Assembly: GCA_963682055.1 (NCBI GenBank)
Contig: OY821740.1
Coordinates: 41,684,795 to 41,748,794, forward strand
From: Primula veris
Taxonomy: Eukaryota; Streptophyta; Magnoliopsida; Ericales; Primulaceae
DNA length: 64,000 nt
Direction: 5' to 3'
Position numbers and translations under genes: made by a program. This document shows positions 11,047 to 23,555 of this stretch, one piece after another; position 1 is the stretch's first letter; the number at the start of each line of letters is the position of its first letter. Under the pieces are notes generated by a model that saw only the letters and a program-made list of their open reading frames with translations, was not told the origin of the DNA and did not search any database.

Positions 11047-14000
11047 ATGGTGTGGTGCACTAATTGCGTCAAAAATCGTGAGGCAGAACGCCTTGATGGT
11101 TTCTTGTGAGTACTTAAATTTGAGGAGCTTTTACACTAGTTTATCACACAAGGTTTTTTACCCTGAAAAGATTATCAGAAAAGAAGTTTATCTTTAATAA
11201 GAAAATACTTCTCTTTCATGGATGTTTTGTCATCCCTTTGAATATCTTTTTACAATTTATTGTTCCAAATACCGCATCAAATTTTGTTTTACCATTATAA
11301 TTTAGTACATTATAACATTATTGAAAAAATGAGGAAAACGGCATCCAGGTTCGTGGTTTTCTTTAAGATGTAAATTAGTCATGCACCTAATTTTCTTTAC
11401 AAGTAAGTGGTTATGCTTTTGATTATGGTGCAAAAAAAGTGGTTATACACTTATACTGGTGGTTATACTACTTTGAGTATATAATTTTGGCTGTATGCTG
11501 TTCGGGTTATGTCTGGATTCAGCTTTTCACGTGGATGATTAGGTGGCGCATCCATTTACAAGTTAACATTTTCATGTACCATATAAATTGACCTACAAAA
11601 TTCGTTTTTCTTTAGTTTTGTAGAATTTCTGGTACTTTTTGGGTTTGTTTTTCAGCTGATGTCAAGGTATAGTAGGTATTATGTGTATCTGACTATCACT
11701 TGCCTTTTCTCTCAGATGCTGTAGTGTATGTGGAACAGTTCTCGATCAGGACAATTTTGCAGAAGAACCAAGCTTTGTTAAAAATGCGGCTGGCCAGGTT
11801 TGCTGTTTTTTATTACATCTTCCGTGCATATTTACGGAGTTCATCGATTGTTGCATAATTTATATTAACAAATAATCATGCTGGTTGAAGATTACTCTTC
11901 ATTGGTGGTGCTTTCTGAACATAAAGCAGAGTTCTTCAGTTTACCGCTATAGTCTGTTATCGGTTATATCTCGTCTGTTTGTTTATTAAATTATAAAAGA
12001 GACTTAAAAAATATAAGTCTTTGACTTGTATCGGAAACTATTTGTTATAACGGATGCGACTTTGTTAGATGTTATTTTGATGTCGGTTTCCCCTATTGAC
12101 TCTAGACCCCTTCCCTCTCTGCATGATACTGAAATTTTTAGATGTTATCTAGTTCGCTAGCCTTTGTAGTGTTCCAGTCAGTTCTCACTGATTATTTTCT
12201 ATAAATGCAGAGCCAGATTGCAGGAAATTATATTAGGTCAATCCAAAGTGATTATTCGTTTTCACGTGAAAGGATACTGAGGAATGGTATGTCGAACATG
12301 CTCGAAAAACTATGAATTTGTGTTTATTCAGCTTTTTTTAAAGAGAATTCTGATGGATTTTACTTTTAAGTTTGGTGGCGTAATAAACAATGAAGGTTGT
12401 AGACTGTCTGTATGTTGATTATGATAGGATTCTATTTAATGTCATAGTTGACCTTCCTCTTAATAGGAATGTTTAATAATGCCTGACATTGAACTGGTTT
12501 GCAGCTACCGACGAGATGAACAACATGGCATATGGCTTGGGAATGGATGATGGGGAAACTGTAACTGGTCCTGCTGTAGGATTCTATACCGTACGTTGCA
12601 TATGCCTTCACGATTCGTTTTTCAATACATTGATTTGAATCTTGTTCGATCTTTGATGTAAGATTTCTGATTATTATTATTTTACCGTGTGAAGATTGCA
12701 TTAGATAAAAATTTCACAAGAGGACGCAGGAGAGAGCTGGTTCAGGCCTCATGCCTTTATATCTCTTGTCGGTAAGGGATCTTCTCTGAGTGAGTAGTCC
12801 ACAAAATGTTATCAAAATTCGAAAGCTGAGAAATTGTAGAATTGTTATCTTTTCTAGAATGTGTTCTCGTTTTCTCACAAGCTAGAAGTGTCAGAGCATT
12901 AGTATTTTGATGAATAACTGGAGTATCACCGTTTTTTATGCCGTGTGTAGTATCTCACCTGAGTTTTGTGAGGCACACTTAAAAAGTAAACTAATTGTAT
13001 ATTATTACTGTTTCTTTTTACGTCTAATTAACCCAGGTGAGTGCCTGAATATTTATTATGTCTCAGCTTTTCTCTTTTGACTTGAAAATTTTGTTACATA
13101 TTGATTAAATTGCTGTAGACCACTTAGTTATAATGTTGAAACGATTATTTTAATTTTTTTAGTGTGTTTTGGGTCAGACTGTTCTAATACTTATTATTTG
13201 ATGATCTTATGCAGGGAACATAAAAAACCCTTTCTACTTATTGATTTCTCTGAGTACTTAAGGGAAAATGTGTAAGTAATTTCTATTTGATTTCTGATCA
13301 TTGTCATCATCCCTTTTGTCTGTTTGTTTTCTCTTGACAAATGCATTGTTTGCCACAAGGAAAAATGTCTGGAATTAAATTGCTTTTCATCTGAATGCAT
13401 TGTGAGCAATCCTTGTGTCTAGGTGGGGATTTATTATTATTATTATTTGAATTACGTTAATATCTAAATGGTGCTGCAGATATGTGGTGGGCGGCACCTT
13501 TTTGCAGCTTTGCAAGTTGCTATGCCTTCACGAGCATCCCATAGTTCAGAGACCTGTTGACCCCAGCCTTTTCATCCATAGATTTGCAAATCGTAAGTAT
13601 TTATTATGATATTATGTTTACCGGTCATGTTGATGATATTGTCACTTTGTTTATATAATAGACATCTATGCATTGCAGGTTTAGTGGGAGATGATTACAG
13701 GGATGTCTCCAGAACGGCTCTTCTGATAATTGCTAGCATGAAACGTGATTGGATGCAGGTAAATTGCTTATTCCCTCAGCTATACATGATAATATTTTGA
13801 AGTCAGTTTGTTAATGTGCTCTTCTTTATTATTTCGAAATGTTAATAAGTTAAACGTCTGGTTGTATTATATTTTTAGACAGGGAGAAAACCAAGTGGAC
13901 TATGTGGTGCTGCTTTGTACATATCTGCACTGTCACATGGTCATAAGTTTTCCAAGTCGGACATTGTAAGTGATTTTTACTGTCTATTAGATTAGGGAGT

Positions 14001-17000
14001 CTAGATCTTTTACCACTTAATATACCCTCTTCTATGCCCCCTTATTCGTATTGGCTGAAGTTAGAATTTGTAATTACTTTATAAGTATATCAATAAACTT
14101 AGGGGATATATTTTGACAAACTATATATTTTTGGACATAATAATGGTCAAAAAACACACTCAGATTGAATAGTTTCTTTTATCTTTCCGACTTTTTTATT
14201 TTTCTCTTGCTGCTATGTAATTAAGCACGTACTGAGCTTGTGAAGGTGATGTTGACGTATTTATCTTTGTCATCTCAAAGTTTACTTGATTCGGAATTTG
14301 CGCATGATGGTTTTTCCTGATGTAAAATTGTTTGAGCAAAGTGAGTGAAATATTCTACCCATTATTGGCCATCGGTTGAAACTGCATTCCTCTTTAAATC
14401 ATTTTCGAGTTGGATAAGTCCGTATATTGAATGGAAACACTGCAGGAAGATAAATTTCCACTTATTGAATCTCATAGAGTTTTTTGAACTAGTCCTTTAT
14501 GTACCATAAACTTTGTAGTTATTGCTCCAGCACCTGTATTCGATCCGGGATTATCTCAATTGGGCTTTTCTGTTTTTCTAAAATCATCTAAAGAATTAAA
14601 TTTGAGAGCCAATATTTAGCTTCTTCATATATCTCATCTCAATTTTGTCTGGATCAAGTGTTAAATATGACAAAGTCTGAGATTAAAAATTGCTTCCTCT
14701 GGTGTTGCATCTCATTTTTGTGCTTAAGATTTAAGTATACGAAAGGGAAAGAGTTAACTTATATATATACATATATTTTTTTACCTATATGCTCTTTCTG
14801 GTCGGACTGTCTTCTTTCTAGTATTCTTCAAATTCAAGCGGTTTTTTACTGGCACATGTATGCAAGTCTTCAGATGATGTACCGCTTAGTCTCTGACTCT
14901 CTTGTACGTTATCATAAAATTTTCAATTAACTTGCCAGGTTAAAGTTGTTCATATATGTGAAGCAACACTAACAAAGCGGTTGATTGAGTTTGAAAATAC
15001 AGACTCAGGTAGCTTGACGGTATGTTCAGTCCTCTTTTGGCCCATAATTGAGTAGAAAACAGACCATCCAGTTTTCTAATAATTACTATATTGAACTTTC
15101 TCATGCTTTAGATTGAAGAGTTTGAGAAAAAAGCAAAGGAGCTTGATGGGGAAAACAATGTGTCCAGACAGCCTGAAGCAAAAGGGACAGGTGAATTACT
15201 TTGTCAACACAAGGATAGTGGAAATGCTGCTTTTGCTCATGGACTTTGTGAAAGCTGTTACAACGAGGTAACTCCTTGTTCCTCTCATGAAATAACTTGT
15301 ATGATTTGATGAAGTGTTAAAGATATGATTAAATTGGATATTCCTTTCTATAGTTCATAAAGCTTTCTGGTGGGCTTGATGGAGGATCAGAGCCCCCAGC
15401 TTTCCAGCGTGCTAAGAGAGAGAGAATCACCAAAGAAGGTGCCGATGAAATTGCTGAAGGTTCACACTTGGCCACGGATCCATACCAAGAACCGGAAAGC
15501 AGTGAGCAGGTATGAAGCATAATGTCATTGCGAGCTTTTGTACATGTTTGTTGGTTCTAAATTTACAAGGGTTATAAAGTTTTCAGTTTTTTGGTAATGC
15601 GTATATATTAGAAAAGATGGTAAACATGATAATCGCTGGTACCATCTATGCTGGGAAGTAAAAGAAGCCATCAAAACATTGAAACTAATATACTTCATGC
15701 CATACCACATGTTGATTTTGAGTTGAATAATACTTTTTTGGAGTACGTGTTATTATTTTACTTGGGATAAGAGTGCGTCCTTCAGATCTATAAACTTAAA
15801 GAATAAACAAAAAGAGGCAAACTAAAGGAAAACAAAGTAACAAATAGTACCTGACATTTTTTTTTGGCGAAGAATGTAGACACTGTGGGAGCAACTGTAC
15901 CAGAAAAGTTGCAGTCTGAAGGGACTCATATAGATGGCAGGCTCTCCTCTTCTCTTTTTGTTGTTGCAATGTGTATTATAGCAGACAAAACGAATGAGGC
16001 TCATTTATTGCGTAATTTCAGGGGATTCTACCGACCATGTTGATAAGGTTAGTTTTGATAAAGATTATGGAGTTGACGGCATGAAAGATAAGAGTGACGA
16101 TGAATCAGACAACTTTTCTGATATCGATGATGGTGAGGTATGTATCTAACGTTGTACTGATACTTATATGTAGACAACTAAAATATACTGATAAAATCAT
16201 ATCATCATCTAATAAATAAAGAAAATTCTGGTAATTTTATTAATTGTTGAATGTTTTAAATGAAGGAATTGTCATGAAGAACTCGTGTTCGGCTCGTCAA
16301 GCATTGTCAACGTCATTGGTTGTTAATGAAAAAACATAAACTGAAAATCAACAAACTTTTCATTTCATGAATCTTTGAAATCATAACCCTCTTGTTATTA
16401 TAAACTATGAGTTTAACCAGAGGATGACTCACTATTAAGTATTAACCATTCCGGAATCAGTATACTTGTAGAAAATTTTCAGAATTCTCCATAGTTGCTA
16501 TATGTCGATTTTACTTGGCTGGATTGTATCTTGAATGTGCAAAATGTCGATTACCCGTTAGCAAATTCTGCAGTGGGGTAAATATCGTTTTAAGAAAAAC
16601 TGTCTTATTGTCAGTCTAGGAGATAATTAATGTTTACTATATTCAATTATCATGCTTTTTCGATTTAGTATACCGAACTAACAAATTTACTGATTAGCAT
16701 ACTGGACTAAATGAAAACTTTCGAATTAGTATATTTCCGTCCAATTGTCTAATAGAAATAAGTAAAGTACAAAATTACCCTTATGAAACTTAAATTAGTT
16801 TTGATTTAGTATATTTTACTAATATATTTTTTCACTTTTGTACACTATTTTTTTCTATGAACTTCACACTTATTCATTATTAATGAAGTAGTCCTTGTAG
16901 TTTATGAATATAATCAATCTAATACTTATAATCTCAAAAGGCACCAAATATTAAATAAAAGAAAGTGTAAAAAATAATATGTATGACTAATAACTTACAC

Positions 17001-20000
17001 TACAAATAATAAGTATTTTTATTTGGTACATTTCTTCATGTATAGAAAATAAAAACTATAGCACATTTTTTTCTCATTAAAATTTAAATTGTTATAACAA
17101 AAAAAAAAATCTTTGTTTAGAAATTATAATTTAAATACTACTCATCGGTAGAAATGTTTAAAAAAATGAGTCATTTAAAAAAAACATATACAACCAAAAT
17201 AAAATTATACTAAAAATATAAAATAATTTTAGTTAGTGAACTGATAACTTGTAATGAAAAAAATAGACAAAAATCATATTTTTGTTGCACCTTTTTTAGT
17301 TTATTTGAGAAAACTGAAAAATTAAAATAAAAAAAATACATGTTCAAATCAAAATTTTATTTGTATAAAAAAATAATTTAGTCCTTTTCACATCTGCTGC
17401 AAATTCTTTTTAAAGTTGTTAATGAATTTTGTTAATTTTGAACAATTTATATTCTAAATTCAAAATATTTGAAAATACAAGGATTAAACGAAAATAAACT
17501 TAAAATTTGAACTCTCTCACATTTACGAAATCAGTCCATAAGTGACATATAATATATAACATATATACAGATATATATATATATATATATACAGACATAT
17601 ACGTACATGTATATATAGATATAGTGGCAGAGTTCTTTATACAGTTTTTAGTTAGGGAAATTGATAACGTGTAATGAAAAAAATTAGACCAAAATCATAT
17701 TTGTTTGCACACTTTTAATTTTATTTAAGAAAGTCGATAATTAAAAAAATGGAGGTCCAAAATAAAATAATAATAATTTTAGCTGGTACGTTTGGTCATG
17801 CATGCATGATAAAAACAAGAACTCGTTTTTTCCATTCAAATTTAAATTGTTTATAACATAAAAACCCATTTGTCTAGAAATTGTATCTTAAATACTACTT
17901 ATCAGAACAAAGTAAAAAAATTTTTAAAAGGAAGTTACTGAAAAACAAAAAAAAAAACAAAAAACAAACAAACATGTAAGACCAAAAGAAAATTATACTA
18001 TAAAAATAAAATTATTTTAGTTAGTAAAATTGATAACGTGTAATGAAAAAATAAATTCAAAAATCATATTTTTGTTCCACCCTTTTTAGTTTATTTAAGA
18101 AAATTGAATCATGTGTATAAAAGATTAATCTAGTCATTTTCATATTTGCTGTATATTCTTTTTAAAGCTGTTAATGAATTTTATTAATTCTGAACAAATT
18201 TACATCCCAATTACAATACATTTGAAAATTTAAGGATCAAAATGAAACAAACATAAAATTTGAATTTTCCCAAATTTACGAAATCAGTCTCAAAGTGTAT
18301 ATATACACATCTATACACAAATAGAGTATATATATATAACGCTATTATTGTAACAAAAGTGTTGGTGGCCAGTTGGTTAAGAACCCTCCACTTTATTTAA
18401 TAGACCAGGGTTTGAGTCCCATGGGCTGTCGTTTTTTTTGTTTTAGTTAATTTAGTAGGTAAAAAGACCATTTTGCCCTTCAACTTAACTGAAAATGTTA
18501 GATGACATCACTATTTAACCGTTAATTTGGACGGCAAATACTAAATCGAAAGTTTTCATTTAGTACAATATACTAATCAATAAACTTGTTAGTTCAGTAT
18601 ACTAAATCGAAAACTCATAATAATTGAATATAGTAAACATTAATTATCTCTCAGTCTAGCCGGAAATGTTTTGTTATTCTTTTTTCCATTTTACTAAATT
18701 CTCCATCACATAGTATTTCATGTAATATTCCTTTATTTCTAATTATCCATGTAACTCTTTAAATCAAGTGTACTACTCCATTTATGATAATTCTCACTTT
18801 GCTTATAAAAGAATGTGCTATTGTTGTGTTTCATAGGTTGATAGCTACCTTCACAATGAGGAGGAGAAGCGTTATAAGAAGATAATATGGGAAGAAATGA
18901 ACCGAGAGTATGTTGAGGTTACTTACTGACATTCTCTGAAGAAGTTCTATTATTAGTTAATCCATATAAACTTGTTTATACCAAATGCAAAAGCTCTTCA
19001 AATATTTATGGCCGTTAAAGCCAAATATGAGCAGAACTTCGATTTCACAGAATTGTAACATAAAATGGAAAGAAACATCTACAGTGATTTCTTTTCGTCC
19101 AGTATCATATGATTTATTTTGGTTTATCTTTTTTATTAGATTTTCTTCTTGGAGTAGCTTAATCTCATGTGTTATTTATTACTTTGGTGTCTTGGTTGCA
19201 TGAAGGAACAAGCGGCAAAAGAAGCTGCGGCAGCTGCTGCCAAGAAAGCTTTTGAGGCAAAATTTAGCAACTGTCCAGAGGAAATGCAGGTTGCTCTGGA
19301 GCTTGCTGCTGCTGCAGAAGCAGTTTTGGCGAAATCAAAAAATGTATTTTATATCATTCTGAATATGAATATTTATGTCGTGAGGGCATTACTGGATTTC
19401 TATTCTTTGGTATCAAATAATATTTACTCTATATAATACACTTATCTTTTCCCAGTTATACTTATACCATCTAGTTGATCTGGCTAATCTTGTATGCTTC
19501 TATGTGTTTGGGCATCTGCTGATATATAGATCCTTGACAGTTAAATTCTACTCCATTTGACTTCTCATTTTGAGTCCTTGCATTTCAAAATCTCATGGTC
19601 TTAGTTCTTTTATTCATGTACTTTTTTTTAAGAAGAGCATGTCTAAGGAGGTCCTATATATAGCTTGTTTTCTGTTTCCTCGTATTTCTCCAGTATAATT
19701 TACATTTATGCCTTGTCTGCTACCTGCTATTTTATGCCTCTTATGAAGATGTCTTTTGCAGGAAAAGAAACGGAAACGTGCTGAACAAGCCAAGAATGCC
19801 GTCCCTGCTAAAACAGCAGCAGAAGCGGCCAAACAGTTCTTGACAAAGAAGGTATATACGTAGATCTTCACTTTTTTAGTTTTTAAGATTTGCTTTTATT
19901 TTTTAATTCCTTTTGGCCTGAAGAAGGAATGTCTGTTATATTTTCTTATCCGAGAATCACTTAATTTTGCAGAGAATGAGTTCAAAAATCAATTATGATG

Positions 20001-20592
20001 TACTGGACAAACTATTTGAAGAACCTGTATGTATATTGTCTCTTTGTTTCTCTTTACATTTTCAATTTTTTGTCTGCTCTTTATTTGTCCTGCCTCTTCA
20101 TCCTGCCTTAATTTGCACATATTTTGTTTTTATTCTATTGGCTATCACTTGCAGACGTACGTGTTATGTAAAGTACATATATAATAGTATAAACTAAATC
20201 AGACTGCATATACAAACTTTGGAACAAGCATTTGAGTGTCCTTTTTTCGGTGATAACTTGTATAGTTGTATGCCCTTTGCTTACTAGTGAACAAGTTTTG
20301 ACGTCAAAATCGCAAATGTTCAAATTATTTTTAAATCAATTTTGTTGGCACGGAAAACAGACAAATGGTCCACCGGACCACCCACCCTATATGAACTTAG
20401 GCATTTGATCTTCAACTACAATTTCGTCTCAATCAACAGTAAGAAGTAGGGTTTATTTGATTTGAAATACAGTATTTTTTTCTTACATTGTGAGTTTAAT
20501 TGCTTCTGTCTTAGCAGGTAGTTTCAGATAATCCCAAGAAAATTCAAACCGATTTGAATCCTGATGACAATTATGGTTACAATGAGTACTGA
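11047..20592 (+). CDS. BRF1: Transcription factor IIIB subunit BRF1
   Basis: Predicted 575-aa nuclear protein that, with TBP and BDP1, recruits RNA polymerase III to tRNA and 5S genes. Coding exons: 11047-11105, 11716-11797, 12211-12286, 12505-12590, 12695-12771, 13215-13271, 13480-13592, 13679-13758, 13879-13965, 14939-15019, 15112-15267, 15354-15509, 15873-15936, 16022-16137, 18837-18917, 19206-19343, 19762-19851, 19973-20026, 20518-20592. The frame holds throughout. Features: N-terminal zinc ribbon (C4, C7, C22, C25), two cyclin-like repeats (roughly residues 75-270), a plant-type C/H-rich segment (C297, H299, H309, C312, C315) followed by KLSGGLDGGSEPPAFQRA, an acidic linker, the TBP-binding homology block (VDSYLHNEEEKRYKKIIWEEM, from residue 431 on), an Ala/Lys-rich helix and the conserved SSKINYDVLDKLF. 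The exon 13 boundary is the least certain and seems to use a GC donor. A transposon occupies the 2.7-kb intron 14. Confidence 0.92.
17222..18305. repeat. Diverged internal repeats of the Mutator-like element
   Basis: Three copies of a module containing TTTTAGTTAG, GATAAC(T/G)TGTAATGAAAA and CAAAAATCATATTT start near 17228, 17645 and 18015. A longer block starting CATTTTCA and ending TTTACGAAATCAGTC occurs near 17383 and again near 18138. Internal duplication of this kind is common in non-autonomous MULEs. Confidence 0.65.
18361..18426 (+). pseudogene. tRNA-like sequence inside the Mutator-like element
   Basis: Box-A-like TGGCCAGTTGG near 18366 and box-B-like GGGTTTGAGTCCC near 18409 have tRNA-like spacing, with GACCA before the second box. 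Acceptor-stem ends do not pair convincingly. It is likely a tRNA-derived remnant, not a functional tRNA. Confidence 0.45.
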
Positions 20593-21090
20593 CTTTTGGG
20601 TAATGCAGAAACTGACTTTTATTAGTTAAGCACTAATATCTTGCGTCTTTTGGGAGTGAAAATATTCCAAAGCCTATAAGGGTATTCACGTCTCCAAATT
20701 CGCAGTCTCCAAACTTCTTGAGATTCTTTTCCAGCATACATGTTCATCCCAGCATACCTATTCATAAGGAAGACACTAATATACAAATGTCATTATGTAT
20801 ATAAATATTCGCGTTATCGATAATACACAGCTTGAGATCGGCGTACTTTGCAAACTTAATGTAGCTGTGGGAAACAACTCTATATGCAGTTGAGGGTATT
20901 TCGGTGATTTCTGTTATTGTTTCTAATTCATATTAGATTTTAGTCCCAAAGGTGTGAATGTTCCAGGTTTTATATATAATACTAATTCCAATTTTGAATT
21001 TTCATTCTAAATTACTTACATGAAGTATGAGGGGATGTGTTGATCCTGGATTTGTTTTTTGTTTTTTTAAATCTTATTAAAGAGGACGAA

Positions 21091-21170
21091 GGGACACACC
21101 TACCCCTTTAACAAGACTTAAACCATATACATAAGTTATTTTTAGCGGGTTCTAGCCCATTAGACTATTC
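21091..21170 (-). pseudogene. tRNA-like sequence
   Basis: On the minus strand a box-A-like TAGTCTAATGGGC (near 21165) and a box-B-like GGTTTAAGTCTTG (near 21123) are arranged as in a tRNA. The pairing is degenerate. It is treated as a transposon-borne relic. Confidence 0.35.
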
Positions 21171-21813
21171 CTGGATTTGTTGTTTGAGAAATAGATATCT
21201 ACAAGGGTTATCCATTTGTTTTGTCATCCTGTTGATGGTATAAAAAACTGCCACACATTAACTATCCGGCCGGGGCTGTTAGACCGAAAGAAAAGAGATT
21301 GCTGGTCTAGATTATCATTCATTTAAATTCATCGACAGTTGATAGTTGACATTTGTTCAACCAGCAATACTGCAATACGATTATTTATGTTAGGTACTTT
21401 TAGAAAATATTATTTATTTTTTTTCCCCCCAAAATTAGATTTTCAACAGTGGTACGATTTATTGTGTTATACTAGTACTTAAAAAGGCACTTTTGTATGA
21501 CTCGATTCAGCACATCACCTGTAGATTGGGATCAGTCATTATTTTCTTAGAAGTTTGTGATGAGATGTGAAATCATGCAATTCCTTTTTCCTGGGTTTTA
21601 AATAATTCTGGAGAAAAAAAAAGTTTTATAGGAGTACAATTTAAACTTATAACTTGTACATGCCAAACACAAAAAGGTCTTAGCTTTAAAAGTGATGAGC
21701 TTATAAGCTGCAGGCAAACATGGGTTACGTAAGAAATAAAAATAGGTTTTTTAGTATTCAATTTTTCCATCATATCATGTGTAAGTTTTAGGTTGTCCTT
21801 TACGACCTATTGA

Positions 21814-22195
21814 TAGGGCTGATAGTGAGGCCTAGTTTCAAGTTTTTTTGGTTGTTGAAAATTTCATAATCAATTTTATTTGGTTAAAGTATATGAAATT
21901 TTCATTTAGTTTCGTCTCATAAATCATTTTTTGTACTATATATTTTTTATTAATTCATATATCTAATGTAATATTCTATAGATGCATAATTACAAATATA
22001 TAAATTTATATATATACATAATATTAGACGAAATGAAATTGAACGAAACGGAATACAGCTATAGTCATTACCATCTCGTTTACTAAACGAAATTTATATT
22101 TTATTTCATTATAAATAATGAATGAAAACGAGACGAGCTATTAAGGAAACGAAAATAAAATTGTTCTTAAAATTATCGTCTCATTCATAGCCCTA
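21814..22195. mobile_element. hAT-like MITE
   Basis: A 382-bp segment with terminal inverted repeats TAGGGCTGATAGTGAG (left) and TAGGGCTATGAATGAGAC (right, opposite strand). The flanks CCTATTGA and CCTATATC share only the first five of eight bases, so the target duplication is imperfect. The TAGGG termini resemble plant hAT-type MITEs. It is non-coding and AT-rich. Confidence 0.5.
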
Positions 22196-23440
22196 CCTAT
22201 ATCAATATTCCAAGTAAAAAAAAACGGCTAATTGTTACATGAACCGACTGTCCTTACATATGTCATACATACAATGTCATAAACATACTATGAAGATTTC
22301 TTCAGAATATAAATATTACAAATGGGGTGTACTATATATTACTATTGTACAGTATTAAATTAAATATATACCATCCAAGAAATCTTATGTCAATCTTCCC
22401 TTGAACTAAGGATTAATCTCCAAGTGCACCTTCGTTTCGCACTTATTTCCAACATGCAAGCCTGTTAACAGCTATACTTAAATTAGTCGTGCTACATATT
22501 TTATTTATTTCATTCTGAAAGTAGTACTTCTTTTATTTTTTCTGCTCACATCATTTATCTACAGTGTACCAGCTATGGTTTTAACGATTCAAACCCGTGT
22601 ACGGGTTGATATTATATTTTTATCCACATTATTTTCTTTTCTCATTCCAGAAGTCGTAAGTAATACCTGTTTTTTCCTGCTCACATCATCGATCTATTGT
22701 GCCCAGGCCAGCTATGGTCTCAAGTTCTAACAGTTCAAAACCGTGTCACGATTGATCATACATTTGTTTAAGTCAATCCGAATTCCGACATGATCAATTC
22801 GATAGTTCAAAGTGATTTAATGGAAATAGCTTTCTACTTATTAACCAAATTGGATGTATAGAAATCTAAAGTGGACATGTGCTTATTTTCAAAACATTTA
22901 TAAAATTAGAAATCTTGAAAGCTAGAATACCAAAAGTTAAAAGACTAATAAAACAGGCGCATGCAGGTGCTCATTTTCAAGAATGGTGACAATTTCCGTT
23001 AAAAACAATCCCTACAAAGTACAATGTTTTCGTTAACCTTGTCAGATGGCTGTATTGGATAGCCGAGTAATCATGGAAAGCTAAAACTCATCATTGATCT
23101 TAACTCAAACTCAAGTTTTCAATTTTTTAATTTTTTTTCTTCTAATTAGCTGCGAATTTAGTTGTTAGCTTGTAATGACTGTATAACTTCCCTTCTTTCA
23201 AAATTTATTCTTAATTATATAATCACCATTCAGTGGTTTCTCTAAAGAATATTATAGATGTCCTCAATCATTACTTTCAAGCATAGAGAATTTACATCTC
23301 CATTCTTCAAGACTGTCATTCACCCATTCTTTTTTTAATTCATGTTTAATCTAAATTCATGGGTGTTCAAATTAGAAAACAAAGTAGCACTCAACTATAG
23401 TAAGCAGTTGACAATGGGCAGATTCTATCTCTTTCCCTCT

Positions 23441-23450
23441 CTATATATAC
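23441..23450 (+). promoter_or_regulatory. Probable TATA box of the peroxidase gene
   Basis: CTATATATAC lies 106-115 bp upstream of the peroxidase ATG and directly follows a CT-rich stretch, a normal plant core-promoter arrangement. Confidence 0.6.
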
Positions 23451-23513
23451 ACGACCTTCTAACTGTTATACCATTCATTGCAACCTTAAATAATACTGTA
23501 TAAACCAAGAAAG

Positions 23514-23549
23514 CCATAACAAACTATAAAGCCATAACAAACTATAAAG
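23514..23549 (+). repeat. Tandem 18-bp duplication in the peroxidase leader
   Basis: The unit GCCATAACAAACTATAAA occurs twice head to tail immediately before the start codon, within the presumed 5' UTR. Confidence 0.8.
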
Positions 23550-23555
23550 CTGGTA

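Larger units (their letters stand above)
16620..18650. mobile_element. Non-autonomous Mutator-like element in a BRF1 intron
   Basis: A 2,031-bp element flanked by perfect 9-bp direct repeats TCAGTCTAG (16611-16619 and 18651-18659). Terminal inverted repeats of about 125 bp begin GAGATAATTAATGTTTACTA at both ends and stay alike by eye throughout. The GAGATAATT start matches the classic Mutator terminus, and 9 bp is the Mutator target duplication length. The AT-rich interior holds no long frame. It has diverged internal repeats (around 17222, 17640 and 18010, all containing TTTTAGTTAG followed by TGTAATGAAAA) and a tRNA-like stretch at 18361-18426. It lies in intron 14 of BRF1, in a region that must be spliced out. 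Confidence 0.85.
20593..23440. other. Intergenic region, BRF1 to peroxidase
   Basis: The first few hundred bases are probable BRF1 3' UTR. After that come a tRNA-like relic (21091-21170), a hAT-like MITE (21814-22195) and unannotated AT-rich DNA. From about 22560 to 22750 there are two loosely similar segments (CTGCTCACATCAT followed by AGCTATGGT), suggesting an old local duplication. I see no gene. Confidence 0.5.
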
